A stretch of DNA of 64,000 nt from Khoudiadiopia massiliensis (GTDB lineage Bacteria; Bacillota; Clostridia; Tissierellales; Peptoniphilaceae), in the NCBI GenBank assembly GCA_900290095.1, contig OKQS01000001.1, positions 462,431 through 526,430 on the forward strand, given 5' to 3'. Shown piece after piece: positions 38,390 to 47,627 of the stretch. Within the stretch, counting starts at the first letter, position 1, and the number at the start of each line of letters is the position of its first letter. A program made the position numbers and the translations under genes. The notes under the pieces were generated by a model. That model ran no database searches. It was not told the DNA's origin and worked only from the letters and a program-made list of their open reading frames with translations.

Positions 38390-39010
38390 CTAAATTTCCT
38401 TTACTATAAGTCTTCCGTTTTCTATTTTAATGGCCTTTATCTTACTTCCCTTTTTTATGTACTGACCCCTGCTGCTCACATCGACCAGGTCTCCCGAAAA
38501 GTCCCCGATTCCGCTCGGCCTGAGCATGGTATTGGCAAGTCCTTCTTTGTCCAAATATTTTTCCAACTTGGCCCCTGCAACATAGCCCGCTTCCTTTGTC
38601 TGTTCAACATGCAGAATTGATTTTTTTAAGATTTTGGAGCTGTATCCGAAGTGGACCAACAAAAATCCCAAACCTCCGGCTATGATAAGGCCTGAAAGGA
38701 CTGTGACTACCCCTGTTTGAGGGTCTTCTGACGATCCGACCAGGCCTAAGAAAAGCAGGATGGACCCGCTTATTCCGGGTATCCCGAAGCCCGCGACGCT
38801 CAACTCGATCAGTATCAGTATTAGGCCGGCAACAATTAGCACTATGTCAACAGCCGAAGCAAAGCCGTTGATATAGGCCACGTATACGTACGCTGCAAAT
38901 GACGCAAATCCGGCCAGGCCCAAAATGCCGAAAGTCGGCAAAAATATTTCAGCTGCTGTTAAAACCATGGCTGCTATGAGGAGTAGGCCGGCTAAAATTG
39001 TCTGGTCCAT
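38390..39010 (-). CDS. NfeD-like membrane protein
   Basis: 206 residues from the ATG at 39010 (AAGGAGAAAAT upstream). Four to five hydrophobic segments occupy residues 1-125, followed by a soluble OB-fold domain ending [31 protein letters not shown], the NfeD C-terminal pattern. It is the short form without the N-terminal ClpP-like protease. NfeD proteins pair with flotillins; the floA gene follows immediately. A TATAAT at 39092-39097 is a possible -10, but no good -35 is present. Confidence 0.88.
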   Translation of the reverse strand: MDQTILAGLLLIAAMVLTAAEIFLPTFGILGLAGFASFAAYVYVAYINGFASAVDIVLIVAGLILILIELSVAGFGIPGISGSILLFLGLVGSSEDPQTGVVTVLSGLIIAGGLGFLLVHFGYSSKILKKSILHVEQTKEAGYVAGAKLEKYLDKEGLANTMLRPSGIGDFSGDLVDVSSRGQYIKKGSKIKAIKIENGRLIVKEI

Positions 39011-39201
39011 ATTTTCTCCTTCCCGGTATGTTTTCAAATATCGCGTTGAATCAGCGTTTATAAGTTATTATTAACCAAAAACATCATTTATATTATACCC
39101 GCTCGTGCCTATCTTATTCTCTACCTGAAATGTAAAATCTAAAAAAACGTCTCTTTTTGAATCCCTATAACACCCTTTGGCCGATCCACATAGAGCTATA
39201 A

Positions 39202-39243
39202 GAAAGAGGCCGCATCAAACGATATGCTCGTTTGACACAGCCC
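39202..39243 (-). terminator. Terminator after rpsU
   Basis: A long stem built on TCAAACGA/TCGTTTGA with extended G-C and G-U pairs to GGCTGTG/TGCGGCC (about 15 bp), followed on the minus strand by TCTTTCTTAT. It ends the rpsU transcript about 11 bp after the stop codon. Confidence 0.8.
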
Positions 39244-39253
39244 CCGATCAAAA

Positions 39254-39439
39254 CTATATAATTTTTTTACGGTTCTTACGCTTGGCCGCTTCGATCTTCT
39301 TTTTACGTTTGACCGATGGCTTTTCGTAATGCTCCCTCTTGCGATACTCAGCTAATGTACCTGCTCTGGCACATGAGCGTTTAAAGCGTTTAAGAGCACT
39401 CTCGATCGATTCATTTTCTCTTACTTGAATCTCAGGCAA
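39254..39439 (-). CDS. rpsU: 30S ribosomal protein S21
   Basis: 61 residues from the TTG at 39439 (GGGGGTG upstream); the longer frame from a GTG at 39448 would put the start inside the ribosome site. The sequence [26 protein letters not shown] and [13 protein letters not shown] is typical, with a basic tail. It sits at the head of the conserved rpsU-(yqeY)-nfeD-floA-phoH order; yqeY is missing here. Confidence 0.97.
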   Translation of the reverse strand: MPEIQVRENESIESALKRFKRSCARAGTLAEYRKREHYEKPSVKRKKKIEAAKRKNRKKII

Positions 39440-39477
39440 AAATCTCACCCCCTCTTGGAGTTAAAATCAACAGGGAA

Positions 39478-39506
39478 ATTATAGCCTAAATTAAAATCTT
39501 TTGCAA
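39478..39506 (-). promoter_or_regulatory. Promoter of rpsU
   Basis: Minus-strand TTGCAA (39501-39506) and a perfect TATAAT (39478-39483) with a 17-bp spacer, about 40 bp before the rpsU start. Confidence 0.75.
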
Positions 39507-39606
39507 ACTTTTCTCTTAGGAATTGGCGTCCGGCGAGTTTTCTAATCCACATAATAATAAAGTCACCAATTATAAGTTAAAATAGGAAAAGGATTACCTT
39601 AAAGGG

Positions 39607-39612
39607 TATAAT
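39607..39612 (+). promoter_or_regulatory. Candidate -10 for the uxaC operon
   Basis: A perfect TATAAT 56 bp upstream of uxaC. No good -35 lies 16-18 bp before it, which would fit an activated promoter. No clear operator palindrome is seen here, and the LacI-type sites found near 53.7-53.9 kb are not repeated. Confidence 0.4.
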
Positions 39613-39667
39613 ATTGTTGGAAAATTGTAATTTATCTTAAGCCTTATTTTTCGAGAAAGGAGTAAAA

Positions 39668-41059
39668 ATGGCATATATCAACGATAACTTTTTATTCAAT
39701 AATGAGAAAGGCAAGGCGCTTTTTGAGGCATATGTAAAAGACCTTCCTATCTATGATTACCACTGTCATCTTAATCCGCAAGAAATCGCAGAAGATAAGA
39801 AATATAAGAATATAACCGAGGTTTGGCTCGGTGGCGACCACTATAAGTGGCGGGCCATGAGAATCAATGGCATAGAAGAGAAGTATATAACAGGCGAAGC
39901 TGATGATTTGGAAAAATTCAAAGCCTTTGCCAAGACCCTCGACCAGGCCCTCGGCAACCCCCTCTACCAATGGTCCCACCTGGAGCTTTCCCGCTATTTC
40001 GGCATTGACAGCCGTTTGACTGAAGCCAATGCTGAAAAGATATATGAGGAAGCCAACAGGAAACTCAAAAACATCTCGGCCAGGTCGCTGATCCTGGATT
40101 CTAAGGTCAGCCATCTCAATACGACAGATGATCCCTGTGACGACTTAAAATGGCACAAGGCCATAAAGGCTGATTCCAGCTTTAAGGTCAAAGTAAATCC
40201 CACATTCAGGCCCGACCCGGCCTTTAAACCCGAACAAGCAGGCTTCAAGGACTGGGTTAAAAAGCTTGAATCCGTCAGCAATATAGAAATTATCGACATT
40301 GACAGCTTTGAAAAGGCCCTGGTAAGCAGACTGAACTACTTCCATTCCGTAGGCTGCAGGCTTGCCGACCATGGATATGAAGCTTTCGTTTATGAGAAAA
40401 CCGGTCGCGGTGTGGCCGACAGCATTTTTAAAAAGGCCCTTGAAGGGGCTTCAATAAGTATGGGAGAGGCTACTGAATTCAAGTCCTATCTGACAAGCTT
40501 CCTGGCCAATGAATACAAGGAGAGGTCCTGGGTTATGCAGATGCATCTGGGGGCTTTGAGGAACAACAATACGTCCTTCCACAAGCTTATTGGTGCTGAT
40601 GCAGGATTCGATTCCATGGGAGACTGGAATATGGCCTCGGCCCTCAACCGATACCTTGATTACCTCTATGTAACAGGTTCCTTACCAAGGACAATTGTCT
40701 ATAACTTAAATAATAAGGATAATGATGTCTTTGCTTCTATGATGGGAAACTTCCCCAGGTCCAACTACCCTGCCTATGTGAATTTCGGCACGGCCTGGTG
40801 GTTCTATGATCAAAAAGACGGGATAGAAAAGCAGTTAACTTCCTATGCCAATTTCGGCCTACTGGGTCGCTTTGCCGGCATGGTCACGGATTCCAGGTCT
40901 TTCCTGTCTTATACCAGACATGAGTATTTCCGCAGGACTGCCTGCAACCTTATCGGCAGCTGGGTTGAGAACAATATGATCCCCGACGATGATGACCTGC
41001 TCAAGAAGATCCTGCAGAACATCTGCTACTACAATGCAATTGCATACTTTGGAGAATGA
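39668..41059 (+). CDS. uxaC: Glucuronate isomerase (uronate isomerase)
   Basis: 463 residues, full length. It isomerises D-glucuronate to D-fructuronate and D-galacturonate to D-tagaturonate. It opens with YINDNFLFNNEKGKALFEAYVKDLPIYDYHCHLNPQEIAEDK, the conserved metal-site region; VMQMHLGALRNNN, DAGFDSMGD and the C-terminal GLLGRFAGMVTDSRSFLSYTRHEYFRR are family motifs. RBS GAAAGGAG. First gene of a four-gene plus-strand operon (uxaC-uxuB-uxuA-eda) with host-like composition. Confidence 0.96.
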   Translation: MAYINDNFLFNNEKGKALFEAYVKDLPIYDYHCHLNPQEIAEDKKYKNITEVWLGGDHYKWRAMRINGIEEKYITGEADDLEKFKAFAKTLDQALGNPLYQWSHLELSRYFGIDSRLTEANAEKIYEEANRKLKNISARSLILDSKVSHLNTTDDPCDDLKWHKAIKADSSFKVKVNPTFRPDPAFKPEQAGFKDWVKKLESVSNIEIIDIDSFEKALVSRLNYFHSVGCRLADHGYEAFVYEKTGRGVADSIFKKALEGASISMGEATEFKSYLTSFLANEYKERSWVMQMHLGALRNNNTSFHKLIGADAGFDSMGDWNMASALNRYLDYLYVTGSLPRTIVYNLNNKDNDVFASMMGNFPRSNYPAYVNFGTAWWFYDQKDGIEKQLTSYANFGLLGRFAGMVTDSRSFLSYTRHEYFRRTACNLIGSWVENNMIPDDDDLLKKILQNICYYNAIAYFGE

Positions 41060-41068
41060 GGAGGAACT

Positions 41069-42661
41069 ATGAAACTCAATTTATCAAATCTTGAAGCCCT
41101 TAAAAAGGTCCTGGATAAGGGGCCTGAATACGATGTCGAAGCTTTGAGGGCGGAGACCTCTGCCCATCCCAAATGGCTGGCTTTCGGAACCGGCAACATT
41201 TTCAGGGCCTATATTGCCAGGATTGCCCAGGAAATGGCCAATTCAGGTGCTTGGAACTCCGGTCTTATTGCTGTTGAGTCTTTTTCCGACGAAAACATAG
41301 TTAACAGCATGACCCCACACGACAACCTGGCTATTTCAGTAACCCTCCACAAGGACGGGACCAGCCGGACCGAGCTCATTGCAAATATTGCCGAGAGTTT
41401 CCTGATAGCAAATGAATATGGGAGGATGCAGGAGATTTTCCGTGATCCCGGCCTCCAATTGGCCTCATACACCATAACGGAAAAGGGCTATGGCGTTAAA
41501 GACGGTCAGGGAAATTTCACCGACATGGTCAAAGCGGAAATGGAGGGAAATCCTAAGGACGCTAAAAACCTGATGGTCCTGACAGCCTTCCTTATGTATG
41601 AGAGGTACAAGGCAGGCGCCTATCCCCTAACACTCCTGTCCATTGACAACTGCTCCGAAAACGGAACGGTTCTAAGAAATGCGGTTCTTGCCGTTGCCGA
41701 GGCAATGGTTGAGAAAGGTATTTTCGAAAAGGACTTCCTGACTTATCTTGAAGATGAAAAACAGGTGTCCTTCCCATGGACAATGATAGACAAGATTACC
41801 CCGTCACCTTCAAAAATGGTGGCTGACAAACTTGTCAATGACCTGGGTATTGAGGATGCGGGCTTGATCGACCGCGGTCCCAACAGGCCTCCCCACGCTC
41901 CCTTCGTCAACTCGGAGGAAGCTGAATATCTGATCATTGAGGACAGGTTCGTAAACGGCAGGCCCCCCTTTGAAAAATCCAAGGCTATGCTGACAGACAG
42001 GGAAACCGTAAAAAAAATCGAGACCATGAAAGTTACGACCTGCTTAAATCCCCTCCACACGGCAATGTCGGTTTATGGCTGCATTTTCCAAATACCCTCA
42101 ATAGCTGAGGTTATGAAGGATAGGGAAATTGTCTCCCTGATCAAGCACATCTGCTATGACGAGGCCCTGCCGGTAGTTGTCGATCCCGGCATCATTAATC
42201 CAAAGGACTTTGCAGACGAGGTTATAAATGTCCGCCTTCCCAATCCCTATATTCCCGACCAGCCGTCAAGGATTGCCATGGATACCTCACAAAAGGTCGG
42301 CATCCGCTTCGGCCACACCATAAAGACCTATATGGAGGATCCTAAGCTTAAATCCTCTGATCTGAAGTACATTCCCCTGGCCCTGGCTGGTTGGCTCCGC
42401 TACCTGCTGGGCACAACGGATGAGGGCAAGGAATTCAATATAAGCTCCGATCCCCTGCTTGACCAGCTCAAAAAGAGCCTTGAGGGCATAGAGGTCGGCA
42501 ATTTCAAGAAAACTGAAGGCCTGGTTGAGCTTCTTCACAACTCCTCAATCTTCGGAGTTGACCTTTATGAGGCGGGCCTTGCCGATAAGGTGATTGCATA
42601 CTTTGAGGAGCTTTGCGCCGGCAAGGGTGCTGTGAGGGCAACACTTAAAAAATATGTTTAA
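41069..42661 (+). CDS. uxuB: Mannitol dehydrogenase-family oxidoreductase, probably fructuronate reductase
   Basis: 530 residues, long-chain polyol dehydrogenase family. It should reduce D-fructuronate to D-mannonate with NADH, given its place between uxaC and uxuA. The N-terminal LAFGTGNIFRAYIARI is the Rossmann nucleotide motif; CLNPLHTAMSVYGCIF matches the catalytic-domain signature with the conserved Asn/His. Tagaturonate reductase (UxaB) is a close alternative, but mannonate dehydratase next door favours UxuB. RBS GAGGAGG. Gap to uxaC 9 bp. Confidence 0.85.
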   Translation: MKLNLSNLEALKKVLDKGPEYDVEALRAETSAHPKWLAFGTGNIFRAYIARIAQEMANSGAWNSGLIAVESFSDENIVNSMTPHDNLAISVTLHKDGTSRTELIANIAESFLIANEYGRMQEIFRDPGLQLASYTITEKGYGVKDGQGNFTDMVKAEMEGNPKDAKNLMVLTAFLMYERYKAGAYPLTLLSIDNCSENGTVLRNAVLAVAEAMVEKGIFEKDFLTYLEDEKQVSFPWTMIDKITPSPSKMVADKLVNDLGIEDAGLIDRGPNRPPHAPFVNSEEAEYLIIEDRFVNGRPPFEKSKAMLTDRETVKKIETMKVTTCLNPLHTAMSVYGCIFQIPSIAEVMKDREIVSLIKHICYDEALPVVVDPGIINPKDFADEVINVRLPNPYIPDQPSRIAMDTSQKVGIRFGHTIKTYMEDPKLKSSDLKYIPLALAGWLRYLLGTTDEGKEFNISSDPLLDQLKKSLEGIEVGNFKKTEGLVELLHNSSIFGVDLYEAGLADKVIAYFEELCAGKGAVRATLKKYV

Positions 42662-42730
42662 TCTGAGGCTATGAATTGTTCTTTATGCAGCTTCTTTTAA
42701 AATAAACCAATATCTAGGAGGTAAAATTCT

Positions 42731-43801
42731 ATGAAGATGACATTTCGCTGGTATGGAAAAGATGACCCCATTTCTCTGAAATATATAAAGCAGATTCCCG
42801 GTGTTTCCGGTGTCATGGGCATGATGAACGAATTCAAGGCCGGAGAAGTTTGGGATAAGAAGATATTCCAAGAGGCTGTGGATGCCTGCCATAAAAACGG
42901 CTTGGAGTACGAAGTTATCGAGTCAATAAACGTACATGAGGATATAAAAATCGGCAAGCCTTCCAGGGATAAGTACATTGAAAACTATATCCAATCCATT
43001 AAAAACGTGGCCGAGTGCGGTGTCAAGGTTATAGTCTATAACTTCATGCCGGTTTTCGACTGGCTGAAAACAGATCTCAAGCATGTTCTTGAAGACGGGT
43101 CCAACACCCTTTCCTATGACGAAAAAGACCTCGAAGGCCTTACTCCCCAGGATTTGGTCAATAAGACCCTATCCGGTGCAGGAGACCTGACTCTTCCGGG
43201 TTGGGAACCTGAGCGCTTGGCTGAGCTTGAAGAGGTCCTGGAGGACTATAAGGATGTTGATGACAAAAAGCTATTTGATAACTATGTATATTTCTTAAAG
43301 GCAATAATGCCAACTTGTGAAAAGTACGGTTTAAAAATGGCTGTCCATCCCGACGATCCTGCTTGGCCTGTTTTCGGCATTCCCCGCATCACCCACTCTG
43401 TTGAGCAGTTTGATGCTATCTTAAAGGCTGTGGACTCCCCATCAAACACCCTCTGCATATGTACAGGATCCTTAGGCTCAGACCCCAAGGCTGACATTCC
43501 CGCCATACTCAGGCACTTCGGTGAGATGAAGAGGATAGGCTGCTGCCATATTAGAAATGTCAAGCACGAAGGCGACCGCAAATTCTTCGAATCGGCCCAC
43601 CTTACCGAATGCGGAAGCTTGGATATGTATGAGATAATGAAGGCCCTCTATGATGTTAAATTCGACGGATATATCAGACCGGACCACGGCCGCATGATCT
43701 GGGACGAAGAAGGCAGGGCCGGCTACGGTCTTTATGATAGGGCCCTTGGTGTCGCATATATTAACGGGCTTTGGGAAGCCATAAATAAAAGCTTTAAATA
43801 A
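42731..43801 (+). CDS. uxuA: Mannonate dehydratase
   Basis: 356 residues, full length. It dehydrates D-mannonate to 2-keto-3-deoxy-D-gluconate (KDG). Motifs: MKMTFRWYGKDDPISLKYIKQIPGV, YEVIESINVHEDIKIG, MAVHPDDPAWPVFGIPRI, CTGSLGS and DGYIRPDHGRMIW (metal-binding His/Asp/Cys positions). RBS AGGAGG at 42718. Third gene of the operon; the KDG it makes needs a kinase before the aldolase of the next gene can act. Confidence 0.96.
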   Translation: MKMTFRWYGKDDPISLKYIKQIPGVSGVMGMMNEFKAGEVWDKKIFQEAVDACHKNGLEYEVIESINVHEDIKIGKPSRDKYIENYIQSIKNVAECGVKVIVYNFMPVFDWLKTDLKHVLEDGSNTLSYDEKDLEGLTPQDLVNKTLSGAGDLTLPGWEPERLAELEEVLEDYKDVDDKKLFDNYVYFLKAIMPTCEKYGLKMAVHPDDPAWPVFGIPRITHSVEQFDAILKAVDSPSNTLCICTGSLGSDPKADIPAILRHFGEMKRIGCCHIRNVKHEGDRKFFESAHLTECGSLDMYEIMKALYDVKFDGYIRPDHGRMIWDEEGRAGYGLYDRALGVAYINGLWEAINKSFK

Positions 43802-43811
43802 GGAGGTTTAA

Positions 43812-44438
43812 ATGGAAAAATATGAAGTTTTGAATAAAGTACATGAGCTCGGCATCGTTGCCGTTATAAGAGGTCGTGATAAGGAAGAGGCCATAAATTT
43901 CTCAAAAGCATGTGTTAAGGGCGGGGTAAATATTCTTGAAATCACCTTTACCGTTCCCGATGCTCTTGATGTTATGAAGGCTATAAGGGAAGAGATCGGC
44001 GACAAGGCCCTATTGGGAGCGGGAACTGTTCTCGATACCACAACGGCAAGACTTGCCATCATGAACGGGGCGACTTTTATAGTCTCACCGGCCTTTGATA
44101 AGGAAGTTGCTAAGATTTGCAATCTCTACCAAATTCCCTATATGCCCGGTTGCATAACTGCCACAGAGGTTACCGAGGCTTTGAAATACGGTGTTGACCT
44201 TATAAAGATTTTCCCGGGATCAATGGTAGGTCCGAGCTATTTCGGTGCTATTCACGGTCCCCTGCCCCAGGCCAAGCTTATGCCTACGGGCGGGGTTGAC
44301 GTTGACAATGTAAAGGATTGGTTTGCCAAGGGTGCCTTTGCAGTGGGCGTGGGTTCCCAGCTTGTAAAAGGCAGTGAAGAGGAAATTGTGGAAAAATGCA
44401 AGGTCTTTCTTGAGAGGATAGAGGAGGCTAGAAAATAG
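43812..44438 (+). CDS. eda: KDPG/KHG aldolase
   Basis: 208 residues, full length. It cleaves 2-keto-3-deoxy-6-phosphogluconate to pyruvate and glyceraldehyde-3-phosphate. The Schiff-base Lys is in DLIKIFPGS, the catalytic Glu in NILEITFTVPDA, and GAGTVLDTTTARLAI, PYMPGCITATE and MPTGGV are typical. RBS AAGGAGG. Last gene of the uxa/uxu operon. The product of the KDG kinase gene at 46391-47344, in the adjacent island, is its expected substrate source. Confidence 0.95.
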   Translation: MEKYEVLNKVHELGIVAVIRGRDKEEAINFSKACVKGGVNILEITFTVPDALDVMKAIREEIGDKALLGAGTVLDTTTARLAIMNGATFIVSPAFDKEVAKICNLYQIPYMPGCITATEVTEALKYGVDLIKIFPGSMVGPSYFGAIHGPLPQAKLMPTGGVDVDNVKDWFAKGAFAVGVGSQLVKGSEEEIVEKCKVFLERIEEARK

Positions 44439-44478
44439 GAAAATGACATTTTATGAACTAAATAAAATAAATTAACAA

Positions 44479-44527
44479 AAGGTGTCAGTATATCCGTTTT
44501 TCCTAACTAAACATATACTGACACCTT
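44479..44527. terminator. 15-bp perfect inverted repeat between converging operons
   Basis: Arms 44479-44493 and 44513-44527 are perfect complements of 15 bp with a 19-base loop. The minus-strand side is followed by CCTTTTGTTAATTTATTTT, so it suits ending the minus-strand ilvD-kdgK transcript; the plus-strand side (GAATCTT) is poor. Just before it, 44443-44475 could encode a 10-residue peptide. Confidence 0.6.
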
Positions 44528-44536
44528 GAATCTTAG

Positions 44537-44600
44537 ATATGCCGGTCAAATATAACTTTTAATCTATTTCTATAAAGGAAGGAGTTTTTGATCGGTATAT
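44537..44600 (+). repeat. Second imperfect inverted repeat at the island edge
   Basis: Arms 44537-44550 and 44587-44600 pair over 14 positions with two G-U pairs if transcribed as plus strand. The 36-nt loop includes GGAAGGAG. On the minus strand these become mismatches, so the fold favours plus-strand RNA. Function unknown; it lies at the change in base composition. Confidence 0.45.
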
Positions 44601-44622
44601 CCGGCTAAAAATTGTTAATATA

Positions 44623-46377
44623 TTAATCATCAAAACTTAAGTAAGCCCCCTTCATTGGACTAACCGCATGTTCTGCAAACAATCTAATGGCACCTCTTTT
44701 ATATTTTTTTACTTTTGGTTTCCAATGCTTTTTTCTATCAATAAGTACTTTTGCAATTTCTTTTTCTTGTAACTTTTTCCCGTTAATGCCTACTATATTA
44801 AGTTTACGTTCTTCAACATTAATTTCTATTAAATCTCCCTCTTCAACCAAAGCTATTGGCCCACCCGAAGCCGCTTCAGGACTACAATGTCCGATTACTG
44901 GTCCTGTAGAAGCTCCTGAGAATCTGCCGTCTGTTATTAATGCAATTGATTTTCCAAGCTCAGGATCTGAACTTATAGCCTCAGATGTATAAAACATTTC
45001 AGGCATTCCACTTCCTTTTGGCCCCTCATATCTTATAAATACCGCATCACCTTTATTCACTTTATGATGCAAAATAGCATCAAGACACTCCTCCTCGCTA
45101 TCAAAGGGTCTTGCAACAAGTGTGGCTTTTTTCATCTCATCCGGACAAGCTGTGTGTTTAATAACTGCACCTTCCGGTGCTAAATTCCCCTTTAAAACAG
45201 ACACGCTACCATTTTTCCCTAAGGGTTTATTAAAAGGACATATGATATCGTCTTTTTTTACATTAGAGCCATATCTTTTATTAAATTCATTTAGCCAGAC
45301 TGAACATTTTTCATAAAAACCGTCTTCTCTTAATTCTTTTAGATTCTCCCTTATTGTTTTTCCGGTTACAGTCATCTCATCAAGATATAATATGTCTCTA
45401 TATTCCTCCATGATTGCCGGTACCCCACCTGCATAATAAAAGACTTCAGCCGGCCATTTCCCTGTAGGTCTAACATTCAATAAATAGTGTGCTCCACGAT
45501 GGATTCTATCGAATGTATCTCCATCAATTTCAATTCCAACTTCATGAGCAATTGCTGGCAAATGCATAAGGGCATTTGTAGATCCTGAAATTGCTGCGTG
45601 AATAAGGATTGCATTTTCAAAACTGTGTTTTGTTAGAATTTTTGATGGTTTCATATCTTGATGGCCTGCCATCTTAACTGCTCTTTGTCCTGATTTATAG
45701 GCATATTCTAATAGATCAGGACTTGTAGATGGAAGTAAAGCACTACCAGGCAAAGATAATCCTAATGCTTCCGCCATTATTTGCATTGTTGATGCTGTTC
45801 CAATAAAAGAACATGCACCACAAGATGGACAAGCATTATGTTTTGCCCAGCTAAATTTTTTTTCATCTATTTCACCACGTTCAAACTGTGCACTGTATTT
45901 TCCCAGTTGCTCCAATGTTAGCATTTCGGGTCCTGCACTCATTGTTCCTCCGGAAACAAAAATAGAAGGAATATCAACTCTAAGCATTCCGATTAAATTT
46001 CCTGGAACTCCCTTATCACAACTTGAAATAAAAACCCCTGCGTCAAATTGTGTAGCATTGGCTTGAATTTCAATCATATTTGCAATCATTTCTCGACTTG
46101 TCAGTGAATAATTGATCCCATCTGTTCCCTGGCTCTCTCCGTCACATATGTCTGTTGTGAAATATCTGGCTCCAAACCCACCGTTATCTAAAACTCCTTT
46201 ACGGGCCCTATCAACTAATTTATTTAAATGGGCTGATCCCGGATGGGAATCTCCAAAGCTACTACCGATATAAATCTGTGGTTTTTCTAGATCTTCTAAT
46301 TTCCATCCACTTCCAAGCCTCAGAGGATCTATTTCCGGTGCCAATTTTCTCATTTTTTGACTTTTTAGTTCTTGCAT
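44623..46377 (-). CDS. IlvD/Edd-family sugar-acid dehydratase
   Basis: 584 residues. Family signatures: GSSFGDSHPGSAHLNKLVD, Cys ligands for the Fe-S cluster in CDGESQGTDG, ISSCDKGVPGNLIG and CPSCGACSFIGTASTMQ, and LITDGRFSGASTGPVIGHCSPEAASGG. It is most likely an aldonate (for example gluconate, galactonate, xylonate or arabinonate) dehydratase giving a 2-keto-3-deoxy acid; branched-chain dihydroxyacid dehydratase is unlikely because of the sugar-acid neighbours and divergent sequence. Start ATG at 46377 with AAGGAAAG. It follows the KDG kinase by 13 bp in one operon. AT-rich codon use, unlike the uxaC operon. Confidence 0.85.
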   Translation of the reverse strand: MQELKSQKMRKLAPEIDPLRLGSGWKLEDLEKPQIYIGSSFGDSHPGSAHLNKLVDRARKGVLDNGGFGARYFTTDICDGESQGTDGINYSLTSREMIANMIEIQANATQFDAGVFISSCDKGVPGNLIGMLRVDIPSIFVSGGTMSAGPEMLTLEQLGKYSAQFERGEIDEKKFSWAKHNACPSCGACSFIGTASTMQIMAEALGLSLPGSALLPSTSPDLLEYAYKSGQRAVKMAGHQDMKPSKILTKHSFENAILIHAAISGSTNALMHLPAIAHEVGIEIDGDTFDRIHRGAHYLLNVRPTGKWPAEVFYYAGGVPAIMEEYRDILYLDEMTVTGKTIRENLKELREDGFYEKCSVWLNEFNKRYGSNVKKDDIICPFNKPLGKNGSVSVLKGNLAPEGAVIKHTACPDEMKKATLVARPFDSEEECLDAILHHKVNKGDAVFIRYEGPKGSGMPEMFYTSEAISSDPELGKSIALITDGRFSGASTGPVIGHCSPEAASGGPIALVEEGDLIEINVEERKLNIVGINGKKLQEKEIAKVLIDRKKHWKPKVKKYKRGAIRLFAEHAVSPMKGAYLSFDD

Positions 46378-46390
46378 TATTTTTCTTTCC

Positions 46391-47344
46391 TTATAAAACT
46401 TGTTTAGTATTCTTCATAAATTCCAATAGTTGTGTTTTTGTAGGCAGTCCTTCATTATCACTACTGTTCATTATCTGAATAGTGCCTATAGCATTGCCAC
46501 GCTTTAAAGATTCTTCAAGAGACAAACCCTCCAAAAAACCACTTTCAACCCCGGCTGCAAATCCATCACCTGCTCCTACAGTATCGACTATAGGGCCATG
46601 TTCATATGACTTGACATGTATTGCACTGTTTAAATCAAAACCCCACGCCCCGTCAGCCCCAACTTTAACAATAACCGTTTTTGCTCCTTGTGAAAGATAG
46701 AAATCTGCAATTTTTTGTGGATCTTTACTGCCGCAAAGTATTTTTCCTTCATTTTCACCAGGTAATACGTAATCCGCTAATTTTGCTAAATTATTAATAC
46801 CTTTTACCATCTCTCCTTGACTTTTCCAAAGTTGTGGCCTTAGATTTGGATCAAAAAATACAGGAACATTGTTTGCTTTTGCTGATTTCATTAGGAAAGT
46901 GATAGCTTCATATGCAGTATCTGAAGTTGCCGGTAGTATACCCGATGTATGCAAGGCATCCCACTCATCCCAATTTATGAGTTCAACATCTTTAATTGAT
47001 ATCTTAGAAGCAGCAGAATTTTTTCTGTAATAATAAATATCCGGGTCTCCTTCACTCGTCTTGCTTTTTAACATAAGACCTGTTGTATATTCATCTGTTA
47101 TTACAGTCATTGATGTATCTATCCCATTTTCTTTCATTACATTAATAATTCTTTTTCCAATGGGATCTTTTCCTAACTTTGTCAGATATCCAACATAAAA
47201 TCCAAGTCTTTTTAGTCCAATTGAAACATTAAATTCTGCTCCGGCAACAGATGTTTTATAATTTCTTACATTTTCTAATAGAGCTTCTTCTTGGGCTATG
47301 AAAAGCCCCATAGGTTCTCCTGATGTTAAAACTCTCTTTTCCAT
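46391..47344 (-). CDS. kdgK: PfkB-family KDG kinase
   Basis: 317 residues from the ATG at 47344 (AGGGAGGG upstream). It phosphorylates 2-keto-3-deoxygluconate to KDPG. Ribokinase-fold motifs: VAGAEFNVSIGLKRLGF near residue 30, and VDTVGAGDGFAAGVESGFLEG with the catalytic Asp near 245. Similarity to YdjH/KdgK proteins is general; the assignment as KDG kinase rests mainly on neighbours and on GEPMG at the start, typical of KdgK. Upstream gap of 283 bp separates it from the SDR gene. Confidence 0.8.
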   Translation of the reverse strand: MEKRVLTSGEPMGLFIAQEEALLENVRNYKTSVAGAEFNVSIGLKRLGFYVGYLTKLGKDPIGKRIINVMKENGIDTSMTVITDEYTTGLMLKSKTSEGDPDIYYYRKNSAASKISIKDVELINWDEWDALHTSGILPATSDTAYEAITFLMKSAKANNVPVFFDPNLRPQLWKSQGEMVKGINNLAKLADYVLPGENEGKILCGSKDPQKIADFYLSQGAKTVIVKVGADGAWGFDLNSAIHVKSYEHGPIVDTVGAGDGFAAGVESGFLEGLSLEESLKRGNAIGTIQIMNSSDNEGLPTKTQLLEFMKNTKQVL

Positions 47345-47627
47345 ATTTCCCTCCCTAATATTTACTTTGAATGGACTATACAAAAAAATATAATTATAAT
47401 ATTATTTGTATATTTTACTTAATCCATTGTGTCATAGAACTTACCTGTTGTTACTATAAGTTCAAAGTATTACTATTGCATAGAATGCTATATCTTATCT
47501 ATATTGTATCAAATCATAAAACATAATTATTACCAACTCTAATGTTTCATTTACAATATTTCTATAAGACATTAATAGAATCCTAAGCAATTATGACAAA
47601 TACAAAGTTCGGAAAATTAATCCATTA
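47345..47627 (-). other. AT-rich intergenic region before kdgK
   Basis: 283 bp separate the SDR stop from kdgK on the same strand, with no ORF. Several AT-rich -10-like hexamers occur (for example TATAAT in the stretch 47391-47403), but no -10/-35 pair stands out, and no copy of the LacI-type operator. It probably holds the kdgK-ilvD promoter. Confidence 0.4.
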
